This document shows, piece after piece, positions 48,031 through 59,753 of a stretch of DNA of 64,000 nt; the first letter of the stretch is position 1, and every line of letters begins with the position of its first letter. The position numbers and the translations under genes were made by a program. The DNA lies in the NCBI GenBank assembly GCA_027924645.1, contig BSBN01000242.1, positions 496,001 through 560,000 on the forward strand, written 5' to 3'. The notes beneath the pieces were generated by a model. It made no database searches. It saw only the letters and a list, made by a program, of their open reading frames with translations, and had not been told where the DNA came from. This stretch comes from Cunninghamia lanceolata (Eukaryota; Streptophyta; Pinopsida; Cupressales; Cupressaceae).

Positions 48031-48190
48031 TGAGTACAGATGTTACATTGCCTCCACAGCATCCACGAGCTTACATGACAAGTCTGAAGCTCCTAATACA
48101 CCTGCAATGTTGAGTACAGATGTTACATTGCCTCCACAGCATCCACGAGCTTACACAACAAGTCTGAAGCTCCTAACACACCTGCAACTA
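48031..48190. repeat. 80-bp tandem duplication in the intron
   Basis: 'tgagtacagatgttacattg' and the next 60 bases at 48031 are repeated from 48111 with only a few changes. The high identity implies a recent event. Confidence 0.92.
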
Positions 48191-48462
48191 CACTCCCACC
48201 ATGAACAGACTAACAAGTATGCTCGCAACAGTCACAAGATGGACTAAAAACACCATAGAAATGACAACCAACCCCACACAAGTTGTGGGAAACTATATGT
48301 CCTCCTTTGAGTCTTCCATCCGTGAATAATGAGAAACCAATCAACAAATTGGAAGATTAAATGACAAAAAAACTTTGTATTCCATGTTATGTTTGCACAG
48401 TGGCGAATTTGCCAGTTCCAACAGTATGAAAGTGCCACTGTTTGTGCATTTGTGCATTTGCC

Positions 48463-48479
48463 GGGGGGGGGGGGGGGGG
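48463..48479. repeat. 17-base G homopolymer
   Basis: This is an uninterrupted G run after 'tttgcc'. Such runs are prone to slippage and to length error in sequencing. No role is apparent. Confidence 0.9.
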
Positions 48480-48566
48480 AAGCGGCAATTTGGCCAAAAC
48501 AAGTTTTCTGGGTCATTCTGTGGTCAGGGACCTTTTCTGAAGATTTCTGGAGTTGCTCCATACCAT

Positions 48567-49542
48567 AGTTACGAGACTCGGACTCGCCTCGGACTTGGCA
48601 AGCTGATTTTGGACTCGGACTCGGACTCGGCGCCTAGACTCGGCAAAAACTCGGCAAAGACTTGGCAAATTGAAAAACCCAAGAAATTCAGAGATTTTAA
48701 GGATTTAAAACTTGTTTCATGCACCCTTTAATAAATAAACCTTAAAGACACAATAACATCATCAAATAGAAGCTAATTTGATCACATACACAAGTATACA
48801 TCGATCACATAAGTATAAACGCAAATTGTAGCTGGGCTGCTGAAGGAAATAGCACACTTAGATATATAAATATAGTCAAATGTATACAAAACTCATGGAA
48901 TATGGAATCCATGACATCAAATGTTCCAAACAAATATGACATATCAAAACAATAACTAGAGTCTAGAAGTCTATGGCTCAGAGGAGCCTGCATCCTTCGC
49001 CTTCCTATGAAGGCGTAAATGGTAGGTCTTAAATGATGCCAAAATTGACGAAGTGAACAAAAACTTGGAGAAAACTCGGCAAAAACTCGACAAATCAATA
49101 GGATCTATCTCATCCAAATCAATAGGATCCAATGATTTGTCCTCTACTCTTTTTGTGCAAAATCGAAACCTTGAATTTGACTAAGTCTGAAATCCTGAAA
49201 CCCTGAAAAATTGGTTAAGTCTGAAATCTGATGGATCCTCCAAAATCTAGAATCTGCATGTTAAATCCCATGGATCCGGAACCTATCTCAAACATCCTGA
49301 CAGTATATTTCAAAATATTTAAAGTATATACAAACTTATACTTAAATATATTTTGAAATATACTGTCACCCTGTTCCTGATTTTTTCACTAGTTTCAGCC
49401 GAGTTTTCCCATCGGGACTCGGCAAGTACGGCGAGTCTGGCGAGTTTTTTCAAAAAATTCGCCGAATCCAGGTCCGAGTCCCCCAAACTCGGCCAAGGTG
49501 CCTCGCCTCAGACTCGCCGAGTTTTGGCGAGTTTCATTACAC
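48567..49542. mobile_element. Inserted dispersed repeat with ACTCGG-rich ends and 13-bp flanking duplication
   Basis: It is flanked by the exact 13-bp repeat tgctccataccat at 48554-48566 and 49543-49555. Both ends are built of 'actcgg' and 'actcgcc' words in opposite orientation: the left end starts 'agttacgagactcgg', and the reverse of the right end is 'gtgtaatgaaactcgcc'. This gives loose terminal inverted repeats. It includes a long hairpin at 49299-49367. No coding frame was found. The class is uncertain; the long flanking repeat would suit a retroposed or Mutator-like non-autonomous element. Confidence 0.75.
49299..49367. repeat. Near-perfect hairpin inside the inserted repeat
   Basis: The left arm starts 'gacagtatatttcaaaatat', and the right arm (ending 'tatactgtc' at 49367) is its inverted copy. 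The arms are about 30 bases with a loop of under ten bases. It may be a small inverted-repeat element or a cruciform-forming site. Confidence 0.88.
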
Positions 49543-49670
49543 TGCTCCATACCATCCCTGATCATTTTCAGCCATCATCACAGTCCCTTTTTGTGGCATA
49601 ACCAACAAAGAAGTGTCAGATTCCATCTCCTAGATCCTTGTCAACCTCCAATGAACATGAAACACGATGA

Positions 49671-49775
49671 CCCCAACAGTCCAATAGACTTTGATCCAAT
49701 TTTTTCCCCAACAGTCCAATAGACTTTGATCCAATTTTTTCCCCAACGGTCCAATAGACTTTGATCCAATTTTTT
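49671..49775. repeat. Three tandem copies of a 35-bp unit
   Basis: The unit starts 'ccccaacagtccaatagact' and occurs at 49671, 49706 and 49741 almost unchanged (one A-to-G in the third). Confidence 0.95.
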
Positions 49776-50699
49776 TCTGGATCAATCATTCTTCATGAAT
49801 GAATGATAAACCATTGTTTCTTAAATGATAACACCTTAGTAGGTGGGAAACGATAACATAAATAGGACATGTATGGGTCTCATGCCTGTTTCTTTCAAAA
49901 TTCATGATAGTGATGGGGTTTGTTGACACTATTCTTGCACCAGAGAACAGTGCTGAAAAAGAACGTGAATGATATCATTTTCCATGAAACAATGAAAAAC
50001 ATTCATCCATAAACCAGAGAAAGGGAGAAACATCTCATAGGAGAGTATCATTCTTGATCTGCTAGTCACTGACTCACTAGAATTCAATACAAGGAACTTG
50101 AAAAGTCCAATGAGGACTGAACAGGAGCCAGATCAAAACCAATTAGCAACTCTCAGATGACATGCCAAATAGACTGATTCCTGATAGGTACAACTTACAT
50201 TTCCTTACACAACCATTATAACTAACATTATCAATTCCCACAATACACCCAATGCTCTCAATAATGATAGCCCACCATAGAATAATTCCACTCAAGTACA
50301 ATAAGAAGTCCAATCTCCCATAAAAACATAATATTCCCAAGGGTCAAATTTCCCCCTAAGTCTCTAATCCAATGACGGTATCATTAATAAATAAAGATGG
50401 AATTTCCTCAAAACACAGTATCACCCACATAGGAATAATGAGAACATTATACTGCTAACAGGGTGTGATTTTCCCGAATCCAAGTTTAGTGGGACAATTT
50501 TGGTGATGGTAGAGTACAGACCATCACACAAATGCTTTTACATAATTGTAATCCTTCTATGTGAATGATATAATGCTAACCACTTCACATGAATGGTAGA
50601 AACATAATGTGAATATTATAATCTCATCAGGTGAATGCAGTGATACTGCATTGATGAACCTCTGTCAGCACATGGGACAAGTGTACGTCTGTATTTGAT

Positions 50700-51020
50700 G
50701 GAAACACATCCCCAGTCCTCAAACCCCTGTCCCTATCCCCAACGGCATTTCGGGTATGGTGGGATGGCAAGGGATGTTGCCTGGCCATCCCCAAAAAAAT
50801 TGAAAATGGTGAAATGTCTCAGAAATGTAGTATATGGATAGGAAACACCGCAGGGACATTTGTCCATCCTCGAGGCAGTTGGAGACATTTGAAACGTCCC
50901 TTTACCATCTTGGGGACACACACACACTGCCATCCCCCCCCACTGTCCCCAAAAAATGGCCCCGGGCTGCTGTCCCCGAAACACGTCCCCTACTGTCCTA
51001 CCATCCCTGTCCCCGAAACG
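50700..51020. repeat. C/G-rich dispersed repeat of 'ccccgtccc'-type words
   Basis: This is a GC-rich island in AT-rich intron. It is built from short words such as 'catccctgtccccgaaac', 'gtccccaaaaa' and 'gggatggcaaggg' in both orientations. Flanks 'aagtgtacgtc' and 'aggtgtatgtt' are similar but not identical, so an insertion boundary is not proven. Short frames here follow the repeated words. Confidence 0.5.
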
Positions 51021-52775
51021 CTGTGGAACATAGGTGTATGTTAAAGTGGGGTTTAATACACACACTTTGATAAATCTCCTACATGTTCTTTATATGGCTA
51101 TTCTCAGACTGAGTTTCAAATTTAAATTGAATATGGGGTAGCTTTCATTTGGACTTGGAGGGCCTTAATTGTTGTGATAGACGTCATTGTGCGGACTTGG
51201 AACTTTCTCCAATATACTCTAATTTGTAAAGATATTAATATTACCTACTATTAGAGTCATTCTATTGGTTTTTGAAAATGGTGATCTGGGTCAGGCTTCA
51301 CCCTACTATGCTTATCTTTCCAAATTACCAAGTCTTTTTTATTGTGATGGAACACTTGGTGAAACAGTGCAACTTATGTATAAGGAGACTTAAATGAGGG
51401 GTGCTATCATCATAGTTGTGTTCATTGCTTGGGAAGCTAATGCATCCATAAAAGTTGAAAATGAATGTTTTGTATGAGAATTTTATTGAAGGTAAAGTTT
51501 GACCGACTGTTGAATGCACCTTGTCTGTCTCTTAGAATGGAGAGCTAGTGGTGAGTATTCGTACCCGACTTGACACTCTCTTGTGAACGTGAAAGGCAAA
51601 TTCTAAACCTCAAAACTTCAGAATATGAACGAATAGGAGAAATAAAAAGTATCATGGATTTTCCATGGGATATAGGTAATTTTCATTGACCTGGGGATAT
51701 CAGTTGCATTCAGAATTTGTGGCACTAATCACTGAATTTGCATCTCTTGTTCCCACAAATATGTGCATGACAGAATTTTGCACATATAGTTCATAGTTCA
51801 TGCCCATTTTAGACATTTCCTGCTGTTTTTGCTGATTTTGGATGGGTCACAGGAGTCCTTAGAGAAGCCATTCATAAGATAATGCTTGTAGATTTGAAAA
51901 TGTCTGCATATACTGAAAATTAGGAAGTTTTGGGTAATGCTGGTTATCTGGAAAATTTTCTATTGAGATCTGTGAAAAATGTTTAAGAGCTGATTTTGGG
52001 GAAAATTTCTAGACTCTACCATAGCTGTATATGAGCTTCAGTTTTTTGGATCATGAAATTGCATTGTACTCATTTTTTGCATTCTTTTTTACTATGTGAA
52101 TGACCTGCTATTGAATAGGGGGGTAGGTGCCATTAAGTTTTACGATAATTTGAATTTTCTTTTTTTCCTCTGTGACAAGGTATTGAAGAATACTGTATTT
52201 CTTTTGTCATAATTGAAATGCCTTCCTGATGCTTCCTCACATCTTGTCAAGATTGTGTGAATAAATTTTGTTTGCTACACCAATAAAAAGGTGGAAGGCA
52301 ATGTGTCATTGGCAAACTGCGGATTGGATTTTAGGAGAAAGGGATACACGATTCTGTTGTTTTTTTTGACAGTTCATGATTATAAAGGTATGCTTTGCTT
52401 GGTGAGGGTGTTGGAATAGACCTTTATTCTTTCTATTATCTTTCTTCATCTTAAGGTTTTTTGTGTAGTTAGTTAGTGGCTTCAAGCAGTTGCTTCAGTG
52501 ACCATTATGTTTGTTCTTGTTCAAAGGCTCACCTTATGGCGCTGATCTTTCCTTGATTGGTTGATTTCCCTCTCTTATCAGTAAGGTGCTGGATTCCTAC
52601 TGTGATTTTTCCACTTATTTTTGCATTTTAATTCCTGATTTTTAGATATTTGTTCATGTCATCCTTTGCCATGTGCTTGTTTTGGCTGTCTTATATGTCA
52701 TTCGTTGTGTTTGTTTCCTAACTGGGTGTCTATGACAGTTGATTGTCAACTATTTACATTAGTTTAGATGAGCAC

Positions 52776-52935
52776 ATTTGCTTCACTAAGACTCGTTGTA
52801 AATATTGGTTAATGGTGGCCTTTAAGAGAGTTGGTTTGGACCTAGCATATTAGTCATTTGCTTCACAAAGGCTCATTGTTAATACTGGTCAGAGGTGGCC
52901 TTTTAGAGGGTTGGTTTGGTCCTAGCATATTAGTT
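52776..52935. repeat. Tandem duplication of about 80 bp
   Basis: The phrase 'atttgcttcac', then 'ggtggcctttaagagagttg' and 'cctagcatattagt', occurs twice with an 80-base offset and several substitutions. Confidence 0.85.
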
Positions 52936-54379
52936 GTTTGTTATTTTATGTTTACTTGCAAGTCCCATTCAAAATCATGTGCTTTGGAATGAACACTTAA
53001 TATTGATTTGGAGAATAAAACATTTGCTTATTCATTCTAGTGAAAGTAAGAGTTTTTCACCTTGATTGCCTGTATGCCTCTGCTTAGTTTTGTTTGGGAA
53101 AGGATTCTCTGTATCTATGTTGATACATGTTCTAGCATAGTGGGTTAAAGTATGGTACATAGTAAGGTCTGAAGCACAATGGAATCGATGGTACATAGTT
53201 TGTTAACCTTATTGAGAGTTGTAGGACAAAGAGTTTGATTTGTAGGGCTACTTGGAAATTCCTCAATAAAATAGCATACTATTGTCCAGTGTTTGAGCGA
53301 ATAGGGTTGCAAAATAACCTCTTGGACTGTTCATTATCACCATCTTGCCTTTAACCTAAAGCAGTTTTCCTATATCAAGGCACGTAGACCCATAAATCTG
53401 CATACCAGGGATCTCTCTTTTGAAGACCAGATGTGTCTCATGGGAACTTCCTCTGCTTTTTGATAGCATATTGTCTGATATTATGTGCATCACCCTTTGA
53501 TTTCTGCCTTTCTTGTGTTCTGCTGCAGATTAGGGAGAGCTGTCACTGATTAGGACTTTACTGTAGTATGAGGATGCAGATGAGGGGGTCGGAGTATCCA
53601 CAAGGTCTGTCATGGTAGAGAGTTCAGTGTAGGTATAATTTCAATTCTGAGGTTTGCCCTCAATAAAAGGTACGGGTCATTAGATACATATTTATAATGA
53701 GTCCAGGTTGCCGTAAATTTACAGTGAACTCCTTTTTCACAGTAAATAAATAGGAGTCTTCCATTTTACTCTCTTAGAACCTTGATTCCAGGGTGGATGA
53801 ATTTTCCAAGATCAAAATATGCTTAGTAAATGTAATGCATCATTGACTAATAATGTAACTGTTTAATGAAAGCTAAAGACTCTGGTGACTGATGCACTAA
53901 AATTAAAAAACAATTCAAGTGGAGTCTAGTTAGAAAGGTAGATTGCTGTTTTGAAATGAAAGATAATTTTCATTTTATAGTTGATATGCTGTTAGCTGGA
54001 TCATTGGAGGCTTCAAGTTGATATATATGTCTCAAAATGTATGCATGCAAGTTGAGAAATGAATAAAGCCTCTATAGTTTAGTTCATGTTCTTGTATGTC
54101 TTCTATAAAAAAAATCAACCAAGAAGTTGGAGATGACCAAACTTTGCTTCTCTCAATATGAATGCTAGGTGGTCTTGAAGAAAATGTTTACATAGTGAAC
54201 ATCCTCACTGCAATTTTATATTTTCAGTCTGGAAAGGTTGATTCTTTTCTCCTCAATATAACAAATTGCTTTACATGGTTTGCAAGTTGCAACCAATATG
54301 TTTTGCATCGTGTTGTAAACAGTCTCATACTTTTCTATGTTTAGTTTGTTTAATGAATGGCTTTATTTTACCTTGACAG

Positions 54380-55300
54380 GTCATGATCGAGTATAGTGAA
54401 GAAGAAGATAACACGGATTATTTCATTCAGATAGCAGATGCAATAGGTAAACTCTTTGTGTGTGTGGCGCTGCAACATAGATTACAGATCATTTTTTCAA
54501 GATTCACAGAGAATCTCGTTTGCTTCTTGTTACTTCTCAGAGGAAGCTTATCCCGAGGTAGTAGTTCTTGGAAACCCAGAAGACATGCAATCCAGGTGAG
54601 ATCAATGGCCGCTCATTGTTAGTCCTTCTAGATGTGTAAGAGATTACAAGCAGATTTTTGTTCATGTTTCTTTGATTAATATGTTGGGAATAGGAACTAG
54701 TTCTAACTTATAGATGAAGTGTCTAATAGACCTTTTTGGCTTTGAAGTTTTTTAATGTGCCTATTCTTTTGGCCTGCTTCGTTTCAGGAAGGGCTCATTT
54801 GAGGTTACTATGGAAGGCCAACTGCTGTTTTCTAAGCTTAAAGTAAGCCATCTTCTCTAATCTCACTAGTTGTTAGTTTTAACTTCTGTTTTTAAGCTTA
54901 AAGGAAGCCATCTGCTCAAATCTTACTAGTTGTTGATTGTAATGTTTGTTGTCTTTTTATACCCGAGCTTTCTGTCTACATCTGTCCATATGTTTTATTG
55001 TTTCGGACATATCCTTGGCTATTCCTGTTCCCTGCACTTTCATAATATATTCTCCAAACATGTTTTACGCATGTGGCACATTATCCTATAACTCTCCTCG
55101 GTATTACGAAGAAATTGACAGGTTATTGCATCTGTTCATTAATGTATATATTCACAATATTAGGGTGTCTTTCACTTAATATTATTTATTGTTTTCATGG
55201 ACTTTTGAAGGAAAACCGCTTACCAAATGTCAAGGAAATCCTAGTTGCAATTGATGCTTTGCCTCTTCCCTGCCAACAAGAAGTTTGTTCATCAACTTAA
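54380..55300 (+). CDS. C-terminal exons of an Rdx-type thioredoxin-fold protein (SelW/SelT/SelH-like), CxxC absent
   Basis: Four exons join cleanly: 54380-54446, 54541-54595, 54788-54842 and 55211-55300, with GT-AG introns and compatible phases. Together they encode 88 residues: 'VMIEYSEEEDNTDYFIQIA', an alpha-helical stretch, 'YPEVVVLGNPE', 'KGSFEVTMEGQLLFSKLKE' and 'RLPNVKEILVAIDAL'. Rdx proteins have this order: beta strand 'vxIEYC', helix, 'G.FEV...G.L.FSK', then 'P....I...I'. The N-terminal strand normally leads into a redox CxxC or CxxU. Here the sequence is EYSEEED, so the active-site cysteines are missing. With exon 1 the protein would be 169 residues. Codon 2 of exon 2 is ATG, so a short 87-residue product is also possible. 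The precise subfamily is not resolved. Confidence 0.75.
54832..54951 (+). repeat. 60-bp duplication covering an exon end and its splice donor
   Basis: 54832-54891 (end of the third C-terminal exon plus donor AAA|GTAAGCC) is repeated at 54892-54951. In the downstream copy the donor reads AAAGGAAGCC, so the GT is lost and only the upstream donor can work. Confidence 0.88.
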
Positions 55301-56586
55301 TTAGCATTCAAAAAGTAGCTTGTCTTATTTCACTCTTTTGGAGGAGGGGTGTTTGTTGTACTTGTACTTTCATGAAGTTCATTACCGGCTAAATGGTGAT
55401 GATAGATATCGAATTGTAATTTCTGATTCTATACATGTGGAGTTACCTACTAATGAAATATACACTCCATCTATAGAAAAAATGAACATCTGTTTTATTG
55501 CATTTTACTAATAAAAAATATATTTTCAAGTAAAAAAATTGTTAATTAGGTCGTCACCAAGGGAGACATCAAATTGTGAATCATTTTAAAGTTAATTAGG
55601 TAATTATTTAACAAAAGTGATTTGTGGCTCTTTATATAAGCCTTTAGAATATTAATGTTATATATGTATACCCTTTACACCACCTCTGTGTCATACACAT
55701 ATTTGTACTTATTTTGAACATAAAAATATTCCAAGTATTTAAAGAGGTTATCCTAATTTTAAATGAAATGAAATGAAAGTTTTTAATGATGTCCACGAGA
55801 CCAAATCAGTCTATGGGACCCATAGTAACAACAAACTGCACAAAACACGAAGGAACCAACAAGTGGCCCCCAGCTAAGCTTGGCTGCTGCTCTCAATCTC
55901 CTTGTTGATCGCCATTCTCCTATGGATTCTGCCCAGATACTTTGCCACTCTGACTATCCTCGTTTCATCAAACAAGGCCATTAGAGACACCACATGTAAA
56001 AAATAAATCATAAATAAGATGAATTTTATTTCTTTTTTAAATCTATAAGCATTAATTTATGCATCAACTTCTTTTCCTCAGTTCCACACAAGGAAATTGA
56101 CAAATGTTTTTCACTTTTGTAGGTAAGAATAGATACCCAATAAAACCTAATAGAAAGACAAAATTATAAGGTGTCTTAATTATAAGAAACGTACAAGTTG
56201 GTCTTAGAAACACAATATCTCAAAAGCTAGAGCAAAATTGTTTATAAACAACTCAACCTATTAGAGTCATAATCTATAATTATTGCCTACTCAACAACCA
56301 AGGAATAATCTCAAAAAATTGAATTCATCCTAATTTTTGAATGATACATAGACAAAAATAACCTCCACAAGAAAAGTTCAAATCAATAAAACATAGCTAT
56401 AATTATTGCCTCCTACTCAACAACCAAGGAATAATCTTTAAAAAAAGCATCCTGATTTTTGAATGATACATAGACAAAAATAACCTCCACAAGTAAAGTT
56501 CAAATCAATAAAGCATAAGAAGAACAAAGAATCAACAAAATGTATAGAGAATGAAGAACCATTAGTGGCTTGGAGTTGCTCCATGA
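55301..56586 (+). other. 3' flank of the Rdx-like gene, with a candidate poly(A) signal and an internal duplication
   Basis: AATAAA occurs at 55510-55515, about 210 bases after the stop, and may be the polyadenylation signal. Farther on, a block beginning 'caacaaccaaggaataatc' (near 56288) recurs near 56410. It includes 'tgaatgatacatagacaaaa', with an offset of about 125 bases. No gene was found between the stop and element G. Confidence 0.5.
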
Positions 56587-57911
56587 TGATGCAAGGGCAT
56601 CGCTCTCCATCTAAAATTTTGGTTTTGAATTTTGTCCAGTTTTGGGATTTTTGTAGTGTTTAGGTGGTTTGAGTGTTTGAAGGTGTAACTTCTTGTCGAA
56701 TGCATTTATCTCCTTGTTGCTTATAAGGCAAAGACTAGTTCTTGTCACAGAAACTACCAAGAGTTAGTTCTTTCAGTTACAGTTATGGAGGCAAATGAAA
56801 GGTCGGAAGTAGAGAAGAATTGCAAGACAACTGGAAGGTTGAGTCGTGGGCAGCCGTAGGAAAGAGAAGAGGGCATCGAGTAAAGGAGGCCGACAAAGGG
56901 CATTGAGTAACAGAAGGAAGTTTTGAAAGCTTCTTGGCACAACAAGGGTAGAGAAAACGTCGCCACATGAGAAGGAGAATAAACAGTTACCAATAATAAT
57001 TGGCTAAGAGCAGTGTTCATCGACGGTTACTGGAAAGTCAGTTTTCTATTGCACAGCTCATAAGCCACTGGAATTCCTATCACACATAATTTGGATTAAG
57101 AAGACTTCTGTCGCTCGAGCGACAGGTACTCATTCGAAGGGGGATTTTTACTGTCAAACCATTATTGAGAAAATCGACGGTTGAGTAGACAGTTGGAGGA
57201 ATCAAGAGGTCGCAAGGCAGTGAACAGTCGCAGGACAGTTGAAAACCAACGAAGGGTTTCTCATCTTTAAGAAGAAAGCCGAGAGGCTATGAGTTGAGGA
57301 GGGCAGAAGGCCAAAAGAATAGGGCAGTTGGTAAAGGAGGCCAATGGGGCCCTGTGTGTACGAGGCTGCAGGCCGAAGACGGAGGCCGTCGAACAGAGAA
57401 GGCAATGTGTAGAAAGAGGGCCGAAGGTCAAAGAGTTGAGTCCGGAGAGAAAAGAGGGTTGTAGGTCAAAGACAGAGGAGGGAGTTATGAAAAAGACATG
57501 AGTCGGGTTATGTAGAAGACCGAGAGTAGAAGAAAGGAAGAGGGCGAAATCTACAGAAGGAAGCGAATATGGAAGGCGACAAATACCCTAGTAGAGTTTG
57601 TGATGAAACATTGTAAGAAAGGAAAAGTCTACTAATAAAAGTCTCTGTTTTGTTTGTTCTATCGCATACAATACTCTACATGTTAATGAATCGAATGTTG
57701 TTACACTAAAGTGATTCTTGTTCTTGTCGAATTCATTGAATGGTTATCTGGTTATAAGTAAACATTTTAGTATTTAGTAGCTCCCTGTCCGTGAGTGCAT
57801 AGTCTGAACTTCCTATCATTATTGTGGAATTGTGTGGTGATGAATCTCGTTTGAGTCTAAATCTATTGAATCTCTACGAGTTGAAACTAATTGTTAGAGG
57901 TCGTGCCATCA
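56587..57911 (+). repeat. 5' LTR of element G
   Basis: The second half (about 57200-57560) is strongly purine-rich on the plus strand, with repeated 'aggccgaag'-type words. Long minus-strand frames here and in the other LTR result from that composition. A possible poly(A) region is 'ctaataaaagtctctg' near 57632. Confidence 0.94.
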
Positions 57912-57927
57912 GATTGGTATCAAAGCC
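57912..57927 (+). other. Primer-binding site of element G, initiator Met tRNA-like
   Basis: TTGGTATCAAAGCC follows the LTR end after two bases. Against the standard TGGTATCAGAGC it has one G-to-A change. Confidence 0.85.
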
Positions 57928-58620
57928 TGAAGATTTGGGCTATTGAGGAGTGGGCGGAGTAATATGAGAAAATGAAGTGGAGAGTTACAAAATGTTTGGA
58001 TTAAGAATTATTTATGTTCATTGATGCTTGGAAAGATATGAGTGAATACAGCTGAGAGGTTAAAGAAAAGAATTTGAGTTGCAAAAGATCTGGGCAACGA
58101 GCACTAAGTGTGTTCTTGTTTTTGATGGGTATTGATGTATGAGTGTTGTAGTCTAATGCATGTTGCACTTTGGTAAGTTAATAAGAAAGGAGAGGTACCA
58201 AAAGACTGAGCAGAGTGGACAAGAAAGAAGCCCTAAGTGAGGTATCTAGTATATGAGAATGAGTAGAAAGATGCAGTGTTTGCATAGGTAGAACGCCGGA
58301 GGAGAGGCAACATGTGCTAGAATTTACAGTGACGTGCGTAGTTGTGTGAACCAATCGCTGAAGGAGAGGCAGTTTGCACTTGAAGATTGGGTAGAGATTG
58401 TGGATTGCAGCAGTAAGAAGGATAGGTATTAGTGTAAGAAGACCCGCCATAATCCCCTTTTGGGATAGATATTGGGATGAAGTAGAAAACAGAAAATTCC
58501 GAGAGGGTTTGTAAGAGATTGCAAGAAGAATATATATTTTGGAAAAAAATTATTTTCCTGATAAGGTGGTGATTGCAGAAAGTGGACAAGAAGAGAAGAG
58601 GAAAGTTCTCATTACAGAGG
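57928..58620 (+). other. Leader of element G
   Basis: No long plus-strand frame is present and the sequence is purine-rich. It occupies the place of the untranslated leader before the coding region. No gag motif was found. Confidence 0.45.
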
Positions 58621-59616
58621 ACTTGAATAAAAATAATAAGGAAAGGAGAAAAGAGAAAGTGCAGCAAGGAGCACTTGAAGAAAAAGAGAACTGTGGAAGA
58701 GACATCTTGGTCTCTTGATTTATTTGCTGTTGATTTGTTTGAAAGTGTGGATGTAGGTATAAAGAAGGCCGAGAACAAGCCTTTGGAGACAAAAGAAGAA
58801 ATGGCAAGAAGAGAGCCCGTAGATAAAGATGTGAAAGGAAGGAAGAAAGTTGCAGCAATAGCAGCAGTACAATACAAGGTACCTAAAGATGAAGAGAAGG
58901 CTAATGAAGAAAAGAAGAAAGCCTGTAAAGAGAAAGAGGTGGCAAAACATGAAGCCAAGAATGTAAGCAAGTTGGGATAGTAGACTGATGAAGAGGTAAA
59001 AGTGAATTTTGGTGGTGATTATGTTTATGCAAGTGGAAATAGGAATGTAAACTTACAAGTTAGAAAAGAGAAGAGTAAATCAGTGGATCATGGCTATATA
59101 GTACCATTTTGGCAAATGAAATCAATTGTTAATGAACAACAAAAGGAAGTGAAGCAAGCAGTGGCTGAAGACAAAAGCAAGATAGCACCAAGGATGAAAG
59201 CTATGGTGAAGTGTCAAAGAAGATAAGAGGATAGGCCAAGTGCAGAGGCATCAAGACATCAATTCGGGAAGATGAAGAATCCAGTGTGGGTAGTGAAGCA
59301 TGGGACAACGGTAGAAGAAGATGACAAGGAGAAGCAGACAGAGCAAGAGAAGAGGAGAGGTGTAGATATTGACAAGCCCGATGTAGAGAAGCGCATGATA
59401 AAGCCCCGAGAGGATGAAAAGGAGGATAATGCCCTAGAGCATGCAACAGAGTTAGAGGAAAAGCAACCTAGTAAGTGCAAGCCACAAGGTAGACAATCTG
59501 ATTTGTATGAGGATGATGTTGAAGCTTTGAATGCAATTTATGAGGAGAGAGATACAAAAAGGACAACAAAAGAAGGCAGATTGGAAAGTTTAATAATGAG
59601 TATGAAAGTGTTATGA
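58621..59616 (+). pseudogene. Broken charged ORF of element G, N-terminal part
   Basis: Open pieces 58675-58980, 59002-59226 and 59272-59616 share one frame, separated by single stops. They encode a very hydrophilic, Lys/Glu-rich protein with predicted helical stretches ('KDEEKANEEKKKACKEKE', 'EEDDKEKQTEQEKRR'). No gag, zinc-knuckle or enzyme motif is visible. It lies where gag would be, so it may be a divergent or replaced gag. It probably continued into the following frame before a frameshift near 59620-59740. Confidence 0.55.
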
Positions 59617-59753
59617 GGAATGAATTGGCTGTGAGGAAAGGGAACCAAGGATAGACAACAAGAAAAGGCATGTAAAATGAGGAAGGAGCAACATAAAATA
59701 AAGAAGGAAAAGGAAAGTTTGAAATTTTAGGAGTAGATAATATTGCAGCAAAG

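Larger units (their letters stand above)
44318..54379 (+). other. Presumed 10-kb first intron of the Rdx-like gene
   Basis: No conserved coding motif was found across this stretch. The acceptor at its right end is TTGACAG|GT. It contains an inserted repeat (48567-49542), tandem duplications (47392-47640, 48031-48190, 49671-49775, 52776-52935), a 17-base G run and a C/G-rich repeat (50700-51020). Introns of this size are usual in conifers. An unrecognised small exon cannot be excluded. Confidence 0.5.

Noticed and set aside
50733..51070. Proteins encoded in the GC-rich island
   Set aside because: Three overlapping frames on both strands follow the repeated 'gtcccc' words. This is a repeat, not a gene.
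58675..58970. Minus-strand 217-codon hydrophobic protein at 58317-58970
   Set aside because: It is antisense to a Lys/Glu-rich coding segment, which gives Phe/Leu/Ser-rich translations. No motif was seen.
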